From Nocardia fusca NBRC 14340 (GTDB taxonomy: Bacteria > Actinomycetota > Actinomycetes > Mycobacteriales > Mycobacteriaceae), in the NCBI RefSeq assembly GCF_001618425.1, contig NZ_BDCU01000037.1, positions 1 through 64,000 on the forward strand: 64,000 nucleotides of DNA, given 5' to 3'. Under the pieces are notes generated by a model. The model was not told the origin of the DNA, made no database searches, and was given only the letters and a program-made list of their open reading frames with translations. Positions 34,665-43,772 of the stretch are shown piece after piece; position 1 is the stretch's first letter, and each line of letters begins with the position of its first letter. The translations under genes and the position numbers were made by a program.

Positions 34665-36074
34665 TCAGGACGCGACGAACACCGTCGACGGCCGCGTGGC
34701 GGCATCGTATGAAGCGTGTCCTCCTGTAGCTCCCATACCGCTGGTCCGGCCCGGCTCGTAGACGCACCCGTGAGCATGGCCTTGCCACTCATTAACCCAG
34801 GTCAATGCCGCAGGGATCCTTCCTGCTGCCCGAATGTGTTCGTGATTGTTCGTATACACCGTCGCAGCGAGCGCGAAGTCCGACTGGCTTGCCAGCCGAA
34901 TGCCTTGATCGAAAGACGAGACCACGGCTACCGGCGCCACCGGTCCGAAAGTCTCCTCGGTCATGATCGGCATCGTATGGTCGACCTCGGTGAGAACGGT
35001 CGCCGGATAGAAATAGCCCGGACGGTCAGGGATACCACCCCCGGTCAGCAGTTTTGCGCCGCCCCGCACCGCCGCTGACACCTGCTGGTGCACTTTGCCG
35101 CGCTGGTCTTCGGAAACGAGTGGTCCGAGCACGGTCGGTCCGTGTGCGGACTCGGTGAAACGATCGGCTGCCGACGTCAAAGCCCGGATGAACTCTCGAG
35201 CGATATCGGTGTGCACATAGATTCTTTCCATCGAGGTGCAAATCTGGCCGGAGTTGATGAAGGCGCCGAAGGCAACCTTCTCGGCGGTCTGCACCGGGTC
35301 GACGTCGGCATCCACCACCACCGGGTCGTTTCCGCCCAGCTCCAGGATCGTCCGGTTGAGTTGACCGCCTGCTGCGCGGGCCACCGCACGGCCTGCTTCC
35401 ACCGAACCGGTGAAGTGTACGAGCGAAGCATCCTGATGGCCGCTGAGCGGAGCGCCCGCCCGGACATCCCCGTGAACAAGGTTCAGCACTCCCGCAGGCA
35501 ATGCTGCGGCCAACTCGAACAGCCGTGAGACCGACACGGGCGAGTGCTCGGAGGGTTTGACGACCACAGTGTTACCCGAAGCCAGAAGCGGACCGATCGC
35601 GGTCAGGACGTTGCATACAGGAAAGTTCCACGGCGTGATAACCGCCGCGACACCGACGGGATGTCGAACGACGGTCGTTACGCCATTGGCAGTAGCGGCG
35701 ACTTGCCGTTCGAAAGCGTAGGTCTCGGCGTCATCGAGACTCGACCGGAACTCCATCAGCCCCGATCGGAGCATAGTGGCTCCGAAATCGACCGGTTGAC
35801 CCATCTCTTCGAATTGCAGGCGTGCAAGTTCGTCCACGTTATCGGACACGACCGCGGCGAACGCCCGGAGCATGGCGAGTCGCTCGGTCAACGAGAGCCC
35901 CGCCCAGGATGGCTGACCGGTGCGGGCCGCCGCGACAGCCGCGTCGACATCAGCGGACGAGCCAGTGCTGACCGAGGCGAGAACCTCTTCGGTCGATGGG
36001 TTGCGCAGCTGCTGGGACGAACCATCGAGCGGTTCGTGCCATAGCCCGCCGTAATAGTTCGGAAGGACGGTCAC
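34665..36074 (-). CDS. NAD(P)+-dependent aldehyde dehydrogenase
   Basis: The protein has 469 residues from GTG 36072-36074, with aaggagttgtc immediately upstream; a longer ATG start at 36116 overlaps the previous gene's end. Active-site signatures are TPWNFPVCNVLTAIGP, ELGGNDP (Glu base) and SGQICTSMERIYV (catalytic Cys). It follows the GMC oxidoreductase gene by 34 bp, so it probably oxidises the aldehyde that enzyme makes from a primary alcohol, giving the acid. It is the last enzyme gene of the minus-strand arm. Confidence 0.92.
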   Translation of the reverse strand: MTVLPNYYGGLWHEPLDGSSQQLRNPSTEEVLASVSTGSSADVDAAVAAARTGQPSWAGLSLTERLAMLRAFAAVVSDNVDELARLQFEEMGQPVDFGATMLRSGLMEFRSSLDDAETYAFERQVAATANGVTTVVRHPVGVAAVITPWNFPVCNVLTAIGPLLASGNTVVVKPSEHSPVSVSRLFELAAALPAGVLNLVHGDVRAGAPLSGHQDASLVHFTGSVEAGRAVARAAGGQLNRTILELGGNDPVVVDADVDPVQTAEKVAFGAFINSGQICTSMERIYVHTDIAREFIRALTSAADRFTESAHGPTVLGPLVSEDQRGKVHQQVSAAVRGGAKLLTGGGIPDRPGYFYPATVLTEVDHTMPIMTEETFGPVAPVAVVSSFDQGIRLASQSDFALAATVYTNNHEHIRAAGRIPAALTWVNEWQGHAHGCVYEPGRTSGMGATGGHASYDAATRPSTVFVAS

Positions 36075-36108
36075 GACAACTCCTTTCGTTGTGTCGGTAT
36101 GCGAATGG

Positions 36109-37671
36109 TCAGCCAAGTCGATCCGCCATCAGCTCGCCGATCATGATCGTGACCAAGTTGGTGTTCGCCCGGGGCGCGGAAGGGAAGATGGACGCGTCCA
36201 CCACGTACAGTCCGTGCTCTCCGTGCACCTGGCAACGCGAGTCGACGACGCTGGCCGGATCGGAAGCCGGCCCCATTCGGCACGTGCTGGTGGTGTGCTG
36301 AGCATCGGCCGCTACCTCGAGAAGGTAGCGGTCGAGGTCGGCGTCATCGTCGATTACCCTCATCAATCCTTCGTCGAGGCGGTTCGGCGCGCCCGAGGTG
36401 ATCGCTTCGACTGCGGTGCTGTTGGTGAGCTCGACCGCAGTGCGGACGCCCGAGCGCATCCGCGACAGGTCGCGCGGATCGGACAGCATCCGCATCTGCA
36501 CCTGCGGATCGATCCCGGCATCGATTGAAGCGAGCCGCACGGTGCCCCGCGAGTACACCTGATTCACCCAGATGTAGAAGGCCCCTGCTCCGAAATTCAC
36601 GTCGGCGTGCTCCATCGCCAGAACGTTCTGGTTCCCGGCAACGATCATCAGGTCGTTGAACTGTGCGGAGGGATCATCGCTGGTGTACCGGATGGTCACA
36701 TTGGTGTGCCGGTCATCCGGTGTTCTTGCCGCTGCTTCCTCCCGCAGGGGAATCTGTACGAATACCGTGGGGTGATCTTGAAGGCCCACTCCGACGGGCA
36801 AATCGTTTCGAACTTCGATGCCCAGCCGCTCGAGCTCACTCACAGGGCCGATGCCGGACCGCATCAGGATGGCCGGCGAGTGGATCGCGCCGGCGCTGAT
36901 CACAATCTCGTCGGCGAACACGCTGAGGGCAGAGCCGTCGCGCACGACGTCGACGCCAACTGCTCGGTCACCCTCGAACCGCACTCGCTCGACGAGTGAG
37001 CCGCCCCAGATCGTCAGGAACTCATTGCTTCGCCGCGGTTCGAGATAGGCGTCGTTGGTGGAGACCCGCTGATGATTCGAGGAGTTGATCGGGTACGGCG
37101 AAACTCCGGTTGCGCCGGGCGCGTTCAGATCAGGTGCCCAAGGGAAACCCGCCGCTCGCGCGGCGGCCACCAGCGCCTTGTCCACGGCTCCCCACTCCGA
37201 CTGTGGTGTCCGGTAGATGGGCGTGGGGCCGCCACGTCCGTGGTACGGGGCGTCACCGAACTCCTGATCGTCTTCCAACCGGTTGAGATATGGAAGCACC
37301 TCATCGCGGGCCAGACCTTCGCAACCCCAACTGGCCCACGTGTCGAAATCCTCCATCGGCGGCCGAATTGCTATCTGGCCGTTTATTGCCGAACTTCCCC
37401 CGACGCCCCGACCGCGCCAGAACAGCGACGGTTCCTGGTTGTCGGTTCGGCTCGCAGTGAGGTTCTCCCACTTCAGCGAGTCACCGGCGCTGGGCTCCAG
37501 CAAAGCGCGCATCGGATTCGGCGATCGCCAAACCGGCGGCATCTGCGCTGACCGATAATCGGGCCCGGCCTCGAGCAGCAGGACTCGCTTTCCCTTGTCG
37601 GCTGACCTCGCAGCAAGCGCGGCGCCGGCGGAACCGGCACCGACCACGATCATGTCCCAGTGTTTGCTCAT
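36109..37671 (-). CDS. GMC-family FAD alcohol oxidoreductase (CapO/choline dehydrogenase-like)
   Basis: This 520-residue protein starts at ATG 37669-37671 with aagga upstream. FAD-binding GAGSAGA lies at residues 11-17, then LLEAGPDY, RGRGVGGSSAING, and the C-terminal CRMG..DASIFPSAPRANTN that carries the catalytic region. GMC enzymes oxidise primary or aromatic alcohols. In sphingomonad chloramphenicol catabolism a GMC enzyme (CapO) oxidises the C3 hydroxyl; the present context of amidohydrolase, aldolase and nitrobenzoate genes makes such a substrate attractive. The stop/start junction with the aldolase gene overlaps by one base. Confidence 0.9.
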   Translation of the reverse strand: MSKHWDMIVVGAGSAGAALAARSADKGKRVLLLEAGPDYRSAQMPPVWRSPNPMRALLEPSAGDSLKWENLTASRTDNQEPSLFWRGRGVGGSSAINGQIAIRPPMEDFDTWASWGCEGLARDEVLPYLNRLEDDQEFGDAPYHGRGGPTPIYRTPQSEWGAVDKALVAAARAAGFPWAPDLNAPGATGVSPYPINSSNHQRVSTNDAYLEPRRSNEFLTIWGGSLVERVRFEGDRAVGVDVVRDGSALSVFADEIVISAGAIHSPAILMRSGIGPVSELERLGIEVRNDLPVGVGLQDHPTVFVQIPLREEAAARTPDDRHTNVTIRYTSDDPSAQFNDLMIVAGNQNVLAMEHADVNFGAGAFYIWVNQVYSRGTVRLASIDAGIDPQVQMRMLSDPRDLSRMRSGVRTAVELTNSTAVEAITSGAPNRLDEGLMRVIDDDADLDRYLLEVAADAQHTTSTCRMGPASDPASVVDSRCQVHGEHGLYVVDASIFPSAPRANTNLVTIMIGELMADRLG

Positions 37672-38885
37672 CACAATTCCTTACCTCGGGTTGTTGGGTT
37701 GGTTGTCGGTGTTTTGCGCTGGCGGGGCCGGCGTCCGGCCCCTTTTGCGGCGACCGGAGTCGGCTGTTGTAGTGCCGTGGTGGAGAGGGACAGCACCCTG
37801 CCGATGAGTCTGTCGACATCGCTGGGCGTGGTGTCGAAGGAGCACACCATCCGGACCACTCGGGTAGCACGATCCCAGAGGTAGCCGTGGATACCATCGG
37901 CGAAATGGTCCACCAGACCGAGTGGCATCGATGCGAAAACCATATTCGCTTCCACAGGATGCACAATCTCTATCCCAGGGATACCTGCGAGCCGGCTTGC
38001 GAGGTTCTGTGCTGCCGTATTGGCGTCTCGGGCGTTTCGGAACCACAGTTCGTCGGTGAGCAGCGCCACGAACTGAGCACTCAGATACCGCATCTTCGAC
38101 GCCAACTGTGTAGCCTGCTTGCGGACGTAAAGAATTTCCGAAGCCAACTCCGTGCCTGCGGCAGTGCCTGCAAAAACCACAGCGTCGCCGGCCAGCAGGC
38201 CATTCTTGGTCCCACCGAACGACACCACGTCCACTCCGGCGGCGGTGCTGATCTCGGCCAGCGAACAGTTCTGAAAGGCAGCAGCATTGGCAAGGCGTGC
38301 CCCGTCCATGTGGACGAGCAGACCCCTGCGGTGGGCCCATTCGGCAATCGCTGTGATCTGGGCCGGCCGGTAGCTTGCACCCAGTTCGGTGGCGTTGGTC
38401 AAAGACACCACCGCAGGCAGGGACTGATGTTCTCCGCGTGTTATCCCGGCACAGGCATCCTCGAGGATTTCCGGCGAGAGCAGACCGTGCTCGGCCTGGA
38501 TTCCGACGATGCTTGCGCCCGTGAAGCGCTGTGGCGCACCACACTCGTCGGTAAGGATGTGGGCGTCGCGCGAACACAGAACAGCGTGGTACGGGCGCAG
38601 CATGGCACTCAAACCGATGACATTGGCCCCGGTTCCGGTGAAGGCCAGATATGCCCGGCTTCCGTCGCCGAACGCTTCGGACAGCAGTGATTCCGCCTGT
38701 GCGGTGTGCGGATCGGCGCCGTAGCTTCCCATATGGCCGCTGTTGGCCTCGACAATCGCCGCAAGGATCTCCGGGTGGATTCCCGAGACGTTGTCACTGG
38801 CGAAGCTGTGCATGATCGCCGACGGTGGGCTGTCGGCGGGATTCACCCTTCTCTCCCGTTCGGCGGACGGTTCGTGCTCAGCCAT
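37671..38885 (-). CDS. Threonine aldolase-family lyase, possible phenylserine aldolase
   Basis: This 404-residue protein is fold-type I PLP enzyme of the low-specificity threonine aldolase/beta-eliminating lyase family. It has FASDNVSGIHPEI near the N-terminus, VHMDGARLAN at 191-200 and the PLP lysine K227 in SFGGTKNG. Such enzymes split beta-hydroxy-amino acids into glycine and an aldehyde, and several prefer phenylserine. A basic tail of about 35 residues follows the family core. In this cluster 4-nitrophenylserine would give 4-nitrobenzaldehyde plus glycine. The gene overlaps the upstream amidohydrolase gene by 43 bp. Confidence 0.9.
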   Translation of the reverse strand: MAEHEPSAERERRVNPADSPPSAIMHSFASDNVSGIHPEILAAIVEANSGHMGSYGADPHTAQAESLLSEAFGDGSRAYLAFTGTGANVIGLSAMLRPYHAVLCSRDAHILTDECGAPQRFTGASIVGIQAEHGLLSPEILEDACAGITRGEHQSLPAVVSLTNATELGASYRPAQITAIAEWAHRRGLLVHMDGARLANAAAFQNCSLAEISTAAGVDVVSFGGTKNGLLAGDAVVFAGTAAGTELASEILYVRKQATQLASKMRYLSAQFVALLTDELWFRNARDANTAAQNLASRLAGIPGIEIVHPVEANMVFASMPLGLVDHFADGIHGYLWDRATRVVRMVCSFDTTPSDVDRLIGRVLSLSTTALQQPTPVAAKGAGRRPRQRKTPTTNPTTRGKEL

Positions 38886-40144
38886 TCCATTGCAGCTGCC
38901 ACCAGGGCTGTCACGCCGGTAGTAAGTGTGGGCTGAATGACGGGCGCGAAGTATGGAGAGTGATTCGTCGGGATCGCGGAATCCAGCGTGCCGTTTGCTT
39001 CGGCCTCAGCGTATGCGTCGGGATCCGTGCCGCCGAGGATCCAGAACACGTAGGGCGCACCGGAGGAACGGCCGAACTCGGGAAAATCCTCGCTTCCCAT
39101 GTATGGTTCGACCTCGACCACGGCCTCATCTCCGAGTCGAGCGCGTAGGCTCTGGACTACTCGATCGGTGGACTCGGCGTCGTTGATCGTCGGCTTGAAT
39201 CCGACCAGCTCGACGAACTCGGGTGGCTTCGGTGAATTCGATGCCAAACATTCGGCCTCGACTATTCGGCGAATCGAGGCGACGACCCGCTCGGCGACGC
39301 CTTCATCGAAGGATCGGGCACTGACGATCAAATCGGCGTGGTCACTGATGATATTTCCGGTGCTGCCCGCCTGTATCGATCCTACGGTCAGCGCTACCCG
39401 ATCAGCGGGCGCGATCTCCCGGGAAACGATGGTCTGCAGACGCATGACGATCGACGAAGCGAGAACCACCGGATCGACGGTCGAGTGTGGTTGAGAGCCG
39501 TGCCCGCCGCGGCCGAAGACGCGGATGTCGAAGGCATCGGATGCGCTGAGAATCGCCCCCGAGCGGTAGCCGACAGTGCCCGCGGGTGTCGGAAAGACGT
39601 GCTGACCGAGAATGATGTCGGGCTTACCGATCAGGTCGAACAAGCCGTCGTCGATCATCGCGCGGGCGCCCCCGCGGCCTTCTTCGGCCGGCTGGAACAA
39701 TGCCACCAACGTCCCGGACCATCGATCCGCGGCAGCGGACATCACCTGCACGGCGCCGAGCAGGCAAGTCACGTGGACATCATGCCCGCAGGCATGCATC
39801 AATGGGACAACCTCGCCTTTCTCGCTCAACCCGGTCGCTGTGCTCGCGTAGTCGAGTCCGGTCTGTTCCTCGACCGGCAAGCCATCCATATCGGCGCGGA
39901 GCACAACTGTGGGGCCATCGCCGTTTCGCCGGATACCGACCACGCCCGTTACGCCGATTCCGTCGTACACGTCGAATCCATCGACACGCAGGCGGTCCGC
40001 GACGATCTTTGCTGTCCGGTACTCGGCATACGCCAACTCCGGATGAGCGTGCAGGTCGCGGTAGACGTTTTCGAGCTCAGGCATCGCTTCAGCGAGCCTG
40101 CCGAGTACAGCGTCCATCTGAGGGATCCCGTTCGTCAAAGTCAC
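38843..40144 (-). CDS. M20D-family amidohydrolase (N-acyl amino acid hydrolase)
   Basis: This 433-residue protein has the metal-binding motifs of M20D amidohydrolases: RADMDGLP (83-90), HACGHDVH (117-124), QPAEEG (151-156) and a late EPYMGSEDFPEF. Relatives hydrolyse hippurate, N-acetyl-diaminopimelate, indole-acetyl amino acids and other N-acyl amino acids. Here it could remove the acyl group from an N-acyl-4-nitrophenylserine. It is first in the minus-strand arm. Its GTG start (40142-40144) has no ribosome-binding site and lies 2 bp from an operator, so the transcript may be leaderless; ATG 40115-40117 is an alternative. Confidence 0.92.
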   Translation of the reverse strand: MTLTNGIPQMDAVLGRLAEAMPELENVYRDLHAHPELAYAEYRTAKIVADRLRVDGFDVYDGIGVTGVVGIRRNGDGPTVVLRADMDGLPVEEQTGLDYASTATGLSEKGEVVPLMHACGHDVHVTCLLGAVQVMSAAADRWSGTLVALFQPAEEGRGGARAMIDDGLFDLIGKPDIILGQHVFPTPAGTVGYRSGAILSASDAFDIRVFGRGGHGSQPHSTVDPVVLASSIVMRLQTIVSREIAPADRVALTVGSIQAGSTGNIISDHADLIVSARSFDEGVAERVVASIRRIVEAECLASNSPKPPEFVELVGFKPTINDAESTDRVVQSLRARLGDEAVVEVEPYMGSEDFPEFGRSSGAPYVFWILGGTDPDAYAEAEANGTLDSAIPTNHSPYFAPVIQPTLTTGVTALVAAAMEWLSTNRPPNGREG

Positions 40145-40146
40145 TT

Positions 40147-40161
40147 GTTCGATTAGCGCAC
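40147..40161. promoter_or_regulatory. PcaR-like operator at the amidohydrolase promoter
   Basis: gttcgattagcgcac agrees in 13 of 15 positions with the PcaR site of Pseudomonas putida as I recall it, and shares half-sites with 34579 and 40368. It adjoins the amidohydrolase start codon. Directly after it lies a related sequence (attagtgcgatcatt) that may be a second half-site pair. Confidence 0.72.
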
Positions 40162-40367
40162 ATTAGTGCGATCATTAAAAAGTACGTGTGAGCACCGGCC
40201 GATGTCAACGGCATTCATGCCCATGCCGTCGCGGATCGCCCGACACTCCGGAATGCCACCTGTTAGCAGCCGTTCATTGACTCACCGCGCTCGGGCGTGG
40301 CGTACAAATCGGGCATTGCGATCATGGTCACTCTGTGCTTAGGATCATATCCGATAAACGGACTGAT

Positions 40368-40382
40368 GTTCGTTAATCGAAC
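40368..40382. promoter_or_regulatory. Perfect GTTCG-N5-CGAAC operator before the transporter arm
   Basis: gttcgttaatcgaac is an exact inverted repeat around ttaat. It has the same half-sites as the two sites at 34579 and 40147 and lies 250 bp before the transporter start, where the rightward promoter should be. Confidence 0.75.
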
Positions 40383-40631
40383 TCACACAATTTATTCGGC
40401 AACCAGTGGCCCGTAGCCACTACCGTGCCCGCAGGGGCCTCCATTCCGCGAGCCCTCTCGCTATGCCTGGTCCCGAGGCGGTCGACATCGCCCCGTCGCG
40501 GTGTGGGCCACAGTCGCAACAGTCGGCGAGGGCAAGTGGGCTCTATGCCCTTCGTCGCACACGGCAGCATGCGGTGCTTTTCTGCTGGGCCGGCGAGGTC
40601 CGACACGTCGGACGCACAAGAAGGAGAATTG

Positions 40632-42095
40632 ATGGTCACTTCGACCTCAGAGACACTCGTCGAAGAGAGAACTATCCTCGGTCACCCACGTGCAATCATG
40701 AACCTCGCCGGCTTGGGGATCTGGGAACGGTTCTCGTTCTTCGGAACTCAGATCATCCTGATGTACTACTTGTACTTCTCGGTGTCCGATGGCGGGCTCG
40801 GGCTGGCGACTTCGACGGCTATCTCCCTCACCGCGACCTTCGGTGCGCTGGTCTACTGTGCGACCGTCATCGGAGCTTGGGTGTCCGACCGGCTACTCGG
40901 CCCGGAACGCACGCTGTACTACAGCATTTTCACGATCATGTTCGGTCATCTGGCGCTCGCCGTTCTGCCGGGCATGCTCGGGCTTGCGGTGGGTCTTTCG
41001 CTCCTGGTTGTGGGCACCGGAGGTTCGGTGAGCAACCTTCCCTCGTCGGTGGGACTTCTCTATAAGGACAAGGATCCCAGGCGAGATGCAGGATTCATAC
41101 TGCTCTATACCGGGCTCAATGTCGGTGCGCTCGCCGGGCCGCTGCTGACGGGGCTCGTACGAAGCCATCTGGGCTTCCATTTCGGATTCGGCCTGGCTGC
41201 TGTCGGTCTCGCGTTCGGCTTGGCGCTGTATGCTCCTGGCCGGAAGCGTATCGGTCCGGCGGGTCGGGTGGCCCCGAATCCGTTGCCGCGTGATTCGGTC
41301 GCGTCCGTTGCCGCCGCCATCGTGCTGTGCATTTCGGTGTTCGCGGCGGCTACCGCGCTCGGCATCGTGACGTTGGACAACCTCGGGTTCATCGTCACGG
41401 TGATCGTGGCGCTTACCTCGGTGAGTTACTTCGTCATCATGCTCCGAAGCCCGAAGACGAATACCGCTGAGCGCCGTAGGGTCCGCGCACTGATTCCACT
41501 GTTTATCGCAGTGGCGGTGTTCTTCGCCCTGTATCACCAGCAGTTCACCGTCGTGCAGGTGTACGCCGCGGAAAGGGTGAACCTCGATGCGTTCGGATTC
41601 CCGATTCCGCCCGAGTTCTTCAACTCGGTGATCCCGGCCTTCGTTATCGCCATCGGACCGGCCTACGCTGCTCTGTGGACTTCGCTCGGAAGCCGACAGC
41701 CTTCTTCCCCTGTGAAGTTCCTGATCGGGCTACTGGTGATAGTCCTGGCATTCCTTCTTTTCCTTCCGACCGCAGCCAGCCGTGGCGCTGTCATCGCACC
41801 CATCACGCTGATCGGCATCCTGCTGGTCTTCACCTTGTCGGAGCTGTTCGTGGCGCCGGTCCAACTGTCTCTGGCGACAGAGATTGCTCCCACAGCCTTC
41901 CGGACGCAAACGGTGTCGCTGATGTATCTGTCGATCGCCCTGGGATCCTCGGGTGGCGGAATTATTGCGAAATCCTATGACCCGGCCACCGAGTTCAACT
42001 ACTTCCTGACCGTCGCGCTCGGCGCCCTCGTTGTCGCAGCTGTCTACGCACTCACGATTCCTTGGACGAAGAGAATGCTCAATGCAGATTCCTGA
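40632..42095 (+). CDS. POT/PTR-family proton-dependent transporter
   Basis: This 487-residue protein starts at ATG 40632 with aaggag 6 nt upstream. It has about 14 membrane helices. ERFSFFGTQIILMYYLY in helix 1 is the conserved ExxERFxYY-type motif, GAWVSDRLLGPERT is the loop 2-3 MFS motif, and LSELFVAPVQLSLATEIAP is the PTR2 signature near helix 10. Family members import di- and tripeptides and related compounds. In this cluster it may take up the amide substrate of the M20D enzyme. Confidence 0.92.
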   Translation: MVTSTSETLVEERTILGHPRAIMNLAGLGIWERFSFFGTQIILMYYLYFSVSDGGLGLATSTAISLTATFGALVYCATVIGAWVSDRLLGPERTLYYSIFTIMFGHLALAVLPGMLGLAVGLSLLVVGTGGSVSNLPSSVGLLYKDKDPRRDAGFILLYTGLNVGALAGPLLTGLVRSHLGFHFGFGLAAVGLAFGLALYAPGRKRIGPAGRVAPNPLPRDSVASVAAAIVLCISVFAAATALGIVTLDNLGFIVTVIVALTSVSYFVIMLRSPKTNTAERRRVRALIPLFIAVAVFFALYHQQFTVVQVYAAERVNLDAFGFPIPPEFFNSVIPAFVIAIGPAYAALWTSLGSRQPSSPVKFLIGLLVIVLAFLLFLPTAASRGAVIAPITLIGILLVFTLSELFVAPVQLSLATEIAPTAFRTQTVSLMYLSIALGSSGGGIIAKSYDPATEFNYFLTVALGALVVAAVYALTIPWTKRMLNADS

Positions 42096-42304
42096 CCGAA
42101 ACCAGCGTGTTTCCGTGACCACCATTCGGTCGGCCACAGTCCACCGGACTCTTCCTTCGGCTACCACCGGTCTTGCAGGTGCTGTCCGGGTAGTTACCTT
42201 CCCACGCTTCGCGTTCGTACCGCGTCTCGGGCCAGAGCTTCGAGCGAAATCGTTTCCGGACCCCGCCTCCATCACGTCAGAGCACTTCATCTGAGGAGCA
42301 ACAA

Positions 42305-42817
42305 ATGAATTCTCCACAAGATCTGATCGACTGCAGTATTCCGTTTCTCGAAGAGGTCAAGAACCGTACCGCCGGCGCCGATCTGGAGACATGGCTCAAC
42401 ACGCAGTACGGACCGGAGACGAGTCTGTACCAGGGACTCGCGCAGCTGATCACTCAGGGCGTCGAGGACGGGTGGGCAGCCAACATCGAGGTCGACGGTC
42501 CGCGCTATCGACGGAGCCGGATTGCGCCCCCGTCCGAACAGCTCCACTACTTCAGCATTACAGCGGTTTACATGAACAGTGTGCCGCGCTACCGCGGCCA
42601 GTACCACCAGCACCCATACGGTGAACTCAACCTCGTGGTGCCGCTTACTCGCGACGCACAACTCGCGGGGCCGCGTGGGTGGTGCGGAGCAGGGTGGACG
42701 GCTCCCGAGCCCGGCAGCCATCACTACCCGGAGGTTCGCGGAGGCGCGTTGATCGCCCTGTTCTACCTCCCCGCCGGCCGTATCTCCTACGACATCACCC
42801 CGCCCGGGGATAACTGA
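42305..42817 (+). CDS. pnbB: 4-Hydroxylaminobenzoate lyase (PnbB family, formerly DUF4863)
   Basis: This 170-residue protein has gagg-type Shine-Dalgarno upstream (gaggagcaacaa). It belongs to the PnbB family: HQHPYGELNLVVPL (101-114) and GSHHYPEVRGGALIALFYLP (137-156) are the conserved, probably metal- or substrate-binding, His/Glu motifs of a cupin-like fold. PnbB converts 4-hydroxylaminobenzoate to 3,4-dihydroxybenzoate (protocatechuate) and ammonia. Its family is small and specific, and the PnbA-like nitroreductase follows after 11 bp, so this assignment anchors the interpretation of the cluster. Confidence 0.82.
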   Translation: MNSPQDLIDCSIPFLEEVKNRTAGADLETWLNTQYGPETSLYQGLAQLITQGVEDGWAANIEVDGPRYRRSRIAPPSEQLHYFSITAVYMNSVPRYRGQYHQHPYGELNLVVPLTRDAQLAGPRGWCGAGWTAPEPGSHHYPEVRGGALIALFYLPAGRISYDITPPGDN

Positions 42818-42828
42818 GGCGAGCAGAC

Positions 42829-43692
42829 ATGATCGAGGAACACACTGGACACAAGCAGGGCGATACCCCGGTATCGGTCGGTTCGGAACCCGCTGTGCTC
42901 ACCGTCGAGCAGGCACTTTCCTCCAGGCGGAGCACCCGCGCCTATCTTCCCCGCTCGGTCTCCCGCGCACAGGTCGAGTCACTCATCGCGCTGGCCGCGT
43001 TGTCGGCCAGCAACTCCAACACACAGCCGTGGAGCGTTCATGTCGTGACAGGGACCGCAAAAGCGCGGCTGACCGCAGAAATGGTCAAAGCGCATGACAA
43101 CGGCGGGAGAGTCCACACACGCGAATACGACTACCAGCCAAGTCCTGAGGACTGGCCCGAGCCCTTTGCGTCCCGTCGCCGAAGCTTCGGCGAAGGCCTC
43201 TACAAACATGCATTGGGCCTCGACGAGACCGACCTCGACGGTCGCCTGGCACATCATCGACGAAACTACGACTTCTTCGGCGCGCCTGTAGGCATTGTGC
43301 TCACCGTGGCCAAAGGCCCACACTACGGTGCTCTCGTCGACGCCGGGCTTTTCCTCCAGGCCCTCATGTTGGCTGCCCGCAGTGTCGGCCTGGACAGTTG
43401 CCCACAGGCCTCGCTCATCGACTTCTACCCCGTGATTCGCGAGCAGCTGAGTATTCCGGAGGATCATCTCATCGTTTGCGGCCTGGCGCTGGGCTACGCC
43501 GACCACAAGCACCGTTTGGCCGACCATCGCACTACACGAGAGCATGTCGACTCGTTCGTCACTTTCCACGGAGAGTTTCACGAGAACCCTGTGAGCGCAA
43601 CGGCAGATCAGGCTGTTCCCGGAAGATCACCTCTTCCGGATCGAGGCCTTCACGCCGCGTCCTGCGGAAGTAGTCCACCGCCGACCCCCTGA
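42829..43692 (+). CDS. Nitroreductase, PnbA (4-nitrobenzoate reductase)-like
   Basis: This 287-residue FMN protein belongs to the nitroreductase superfamily. SSRRSTRAYLP (31-41) and SASNSNTQPW (59-68) bind the flavin, and CGLALGYAD near residue 220 is the second FMN motif. PnbA reduces 4-nitrobenzoate to 4-hydroxylaminobenzoate with NAD(P)H, the substrate for PnbB encoded just upstream. A poorly conserved extension of about 45 residues rich in Pro, Gly and Ser closes the protein. Confidence 0.85.
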   Translation: MIEEHTGHKQGDTPVSVGSEPAVLTVEQALSSRRSTRAYLPRSVSRAQVESLIALAALSASNSNTQPWSVHVVTGTAKARLTAEMVKAHDNGGRVHTREYDYQPSPEDWPEPFASRRRSFGEGLYKHALGLDETDLDGRLAHHRRNYDFFGAPVGIVLTVAKGPHYGALVDAGLFLQALMLAARSVGLDSCPQASLIDFYPVIREQLSIPEDHLIVCGLALGYADHKHRLADHRTTREHVDSFVTFHGEFHENPVSATADQAVPGRSPLPDRGLHAASCGSSPPPTP

Positions 43693-43772
43693 ACCCTGAA
43701 GCTCATGGCGACCAGCCCGGACATGGCCCAATTCACGTTTCGTGCACAACCCGCAAAACCACTCGAGGAATT

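Larger units (their letters stand above)
40145..40631. other. Divergent control region of the catabolic cluster
   Basis: This 487-bp region separates the amidohydrolase arm from the transporter arm. It contains two PcaR-like operator sites (40147-40161, 40368-40382) and an AT-rich stretch near 40170-40180. An open frame upstream of the transporter start (from 40425) is not supported by a ribosome-binding site and reads Arg/Ser-rich. Confidence 0.75.

Noticed and set aside
40425..40631. 69-codon N-terminal extension of the POT transporter
   Set aside because: Not transporter-like; the strong aaggag at 40621 marks ATG 40632.
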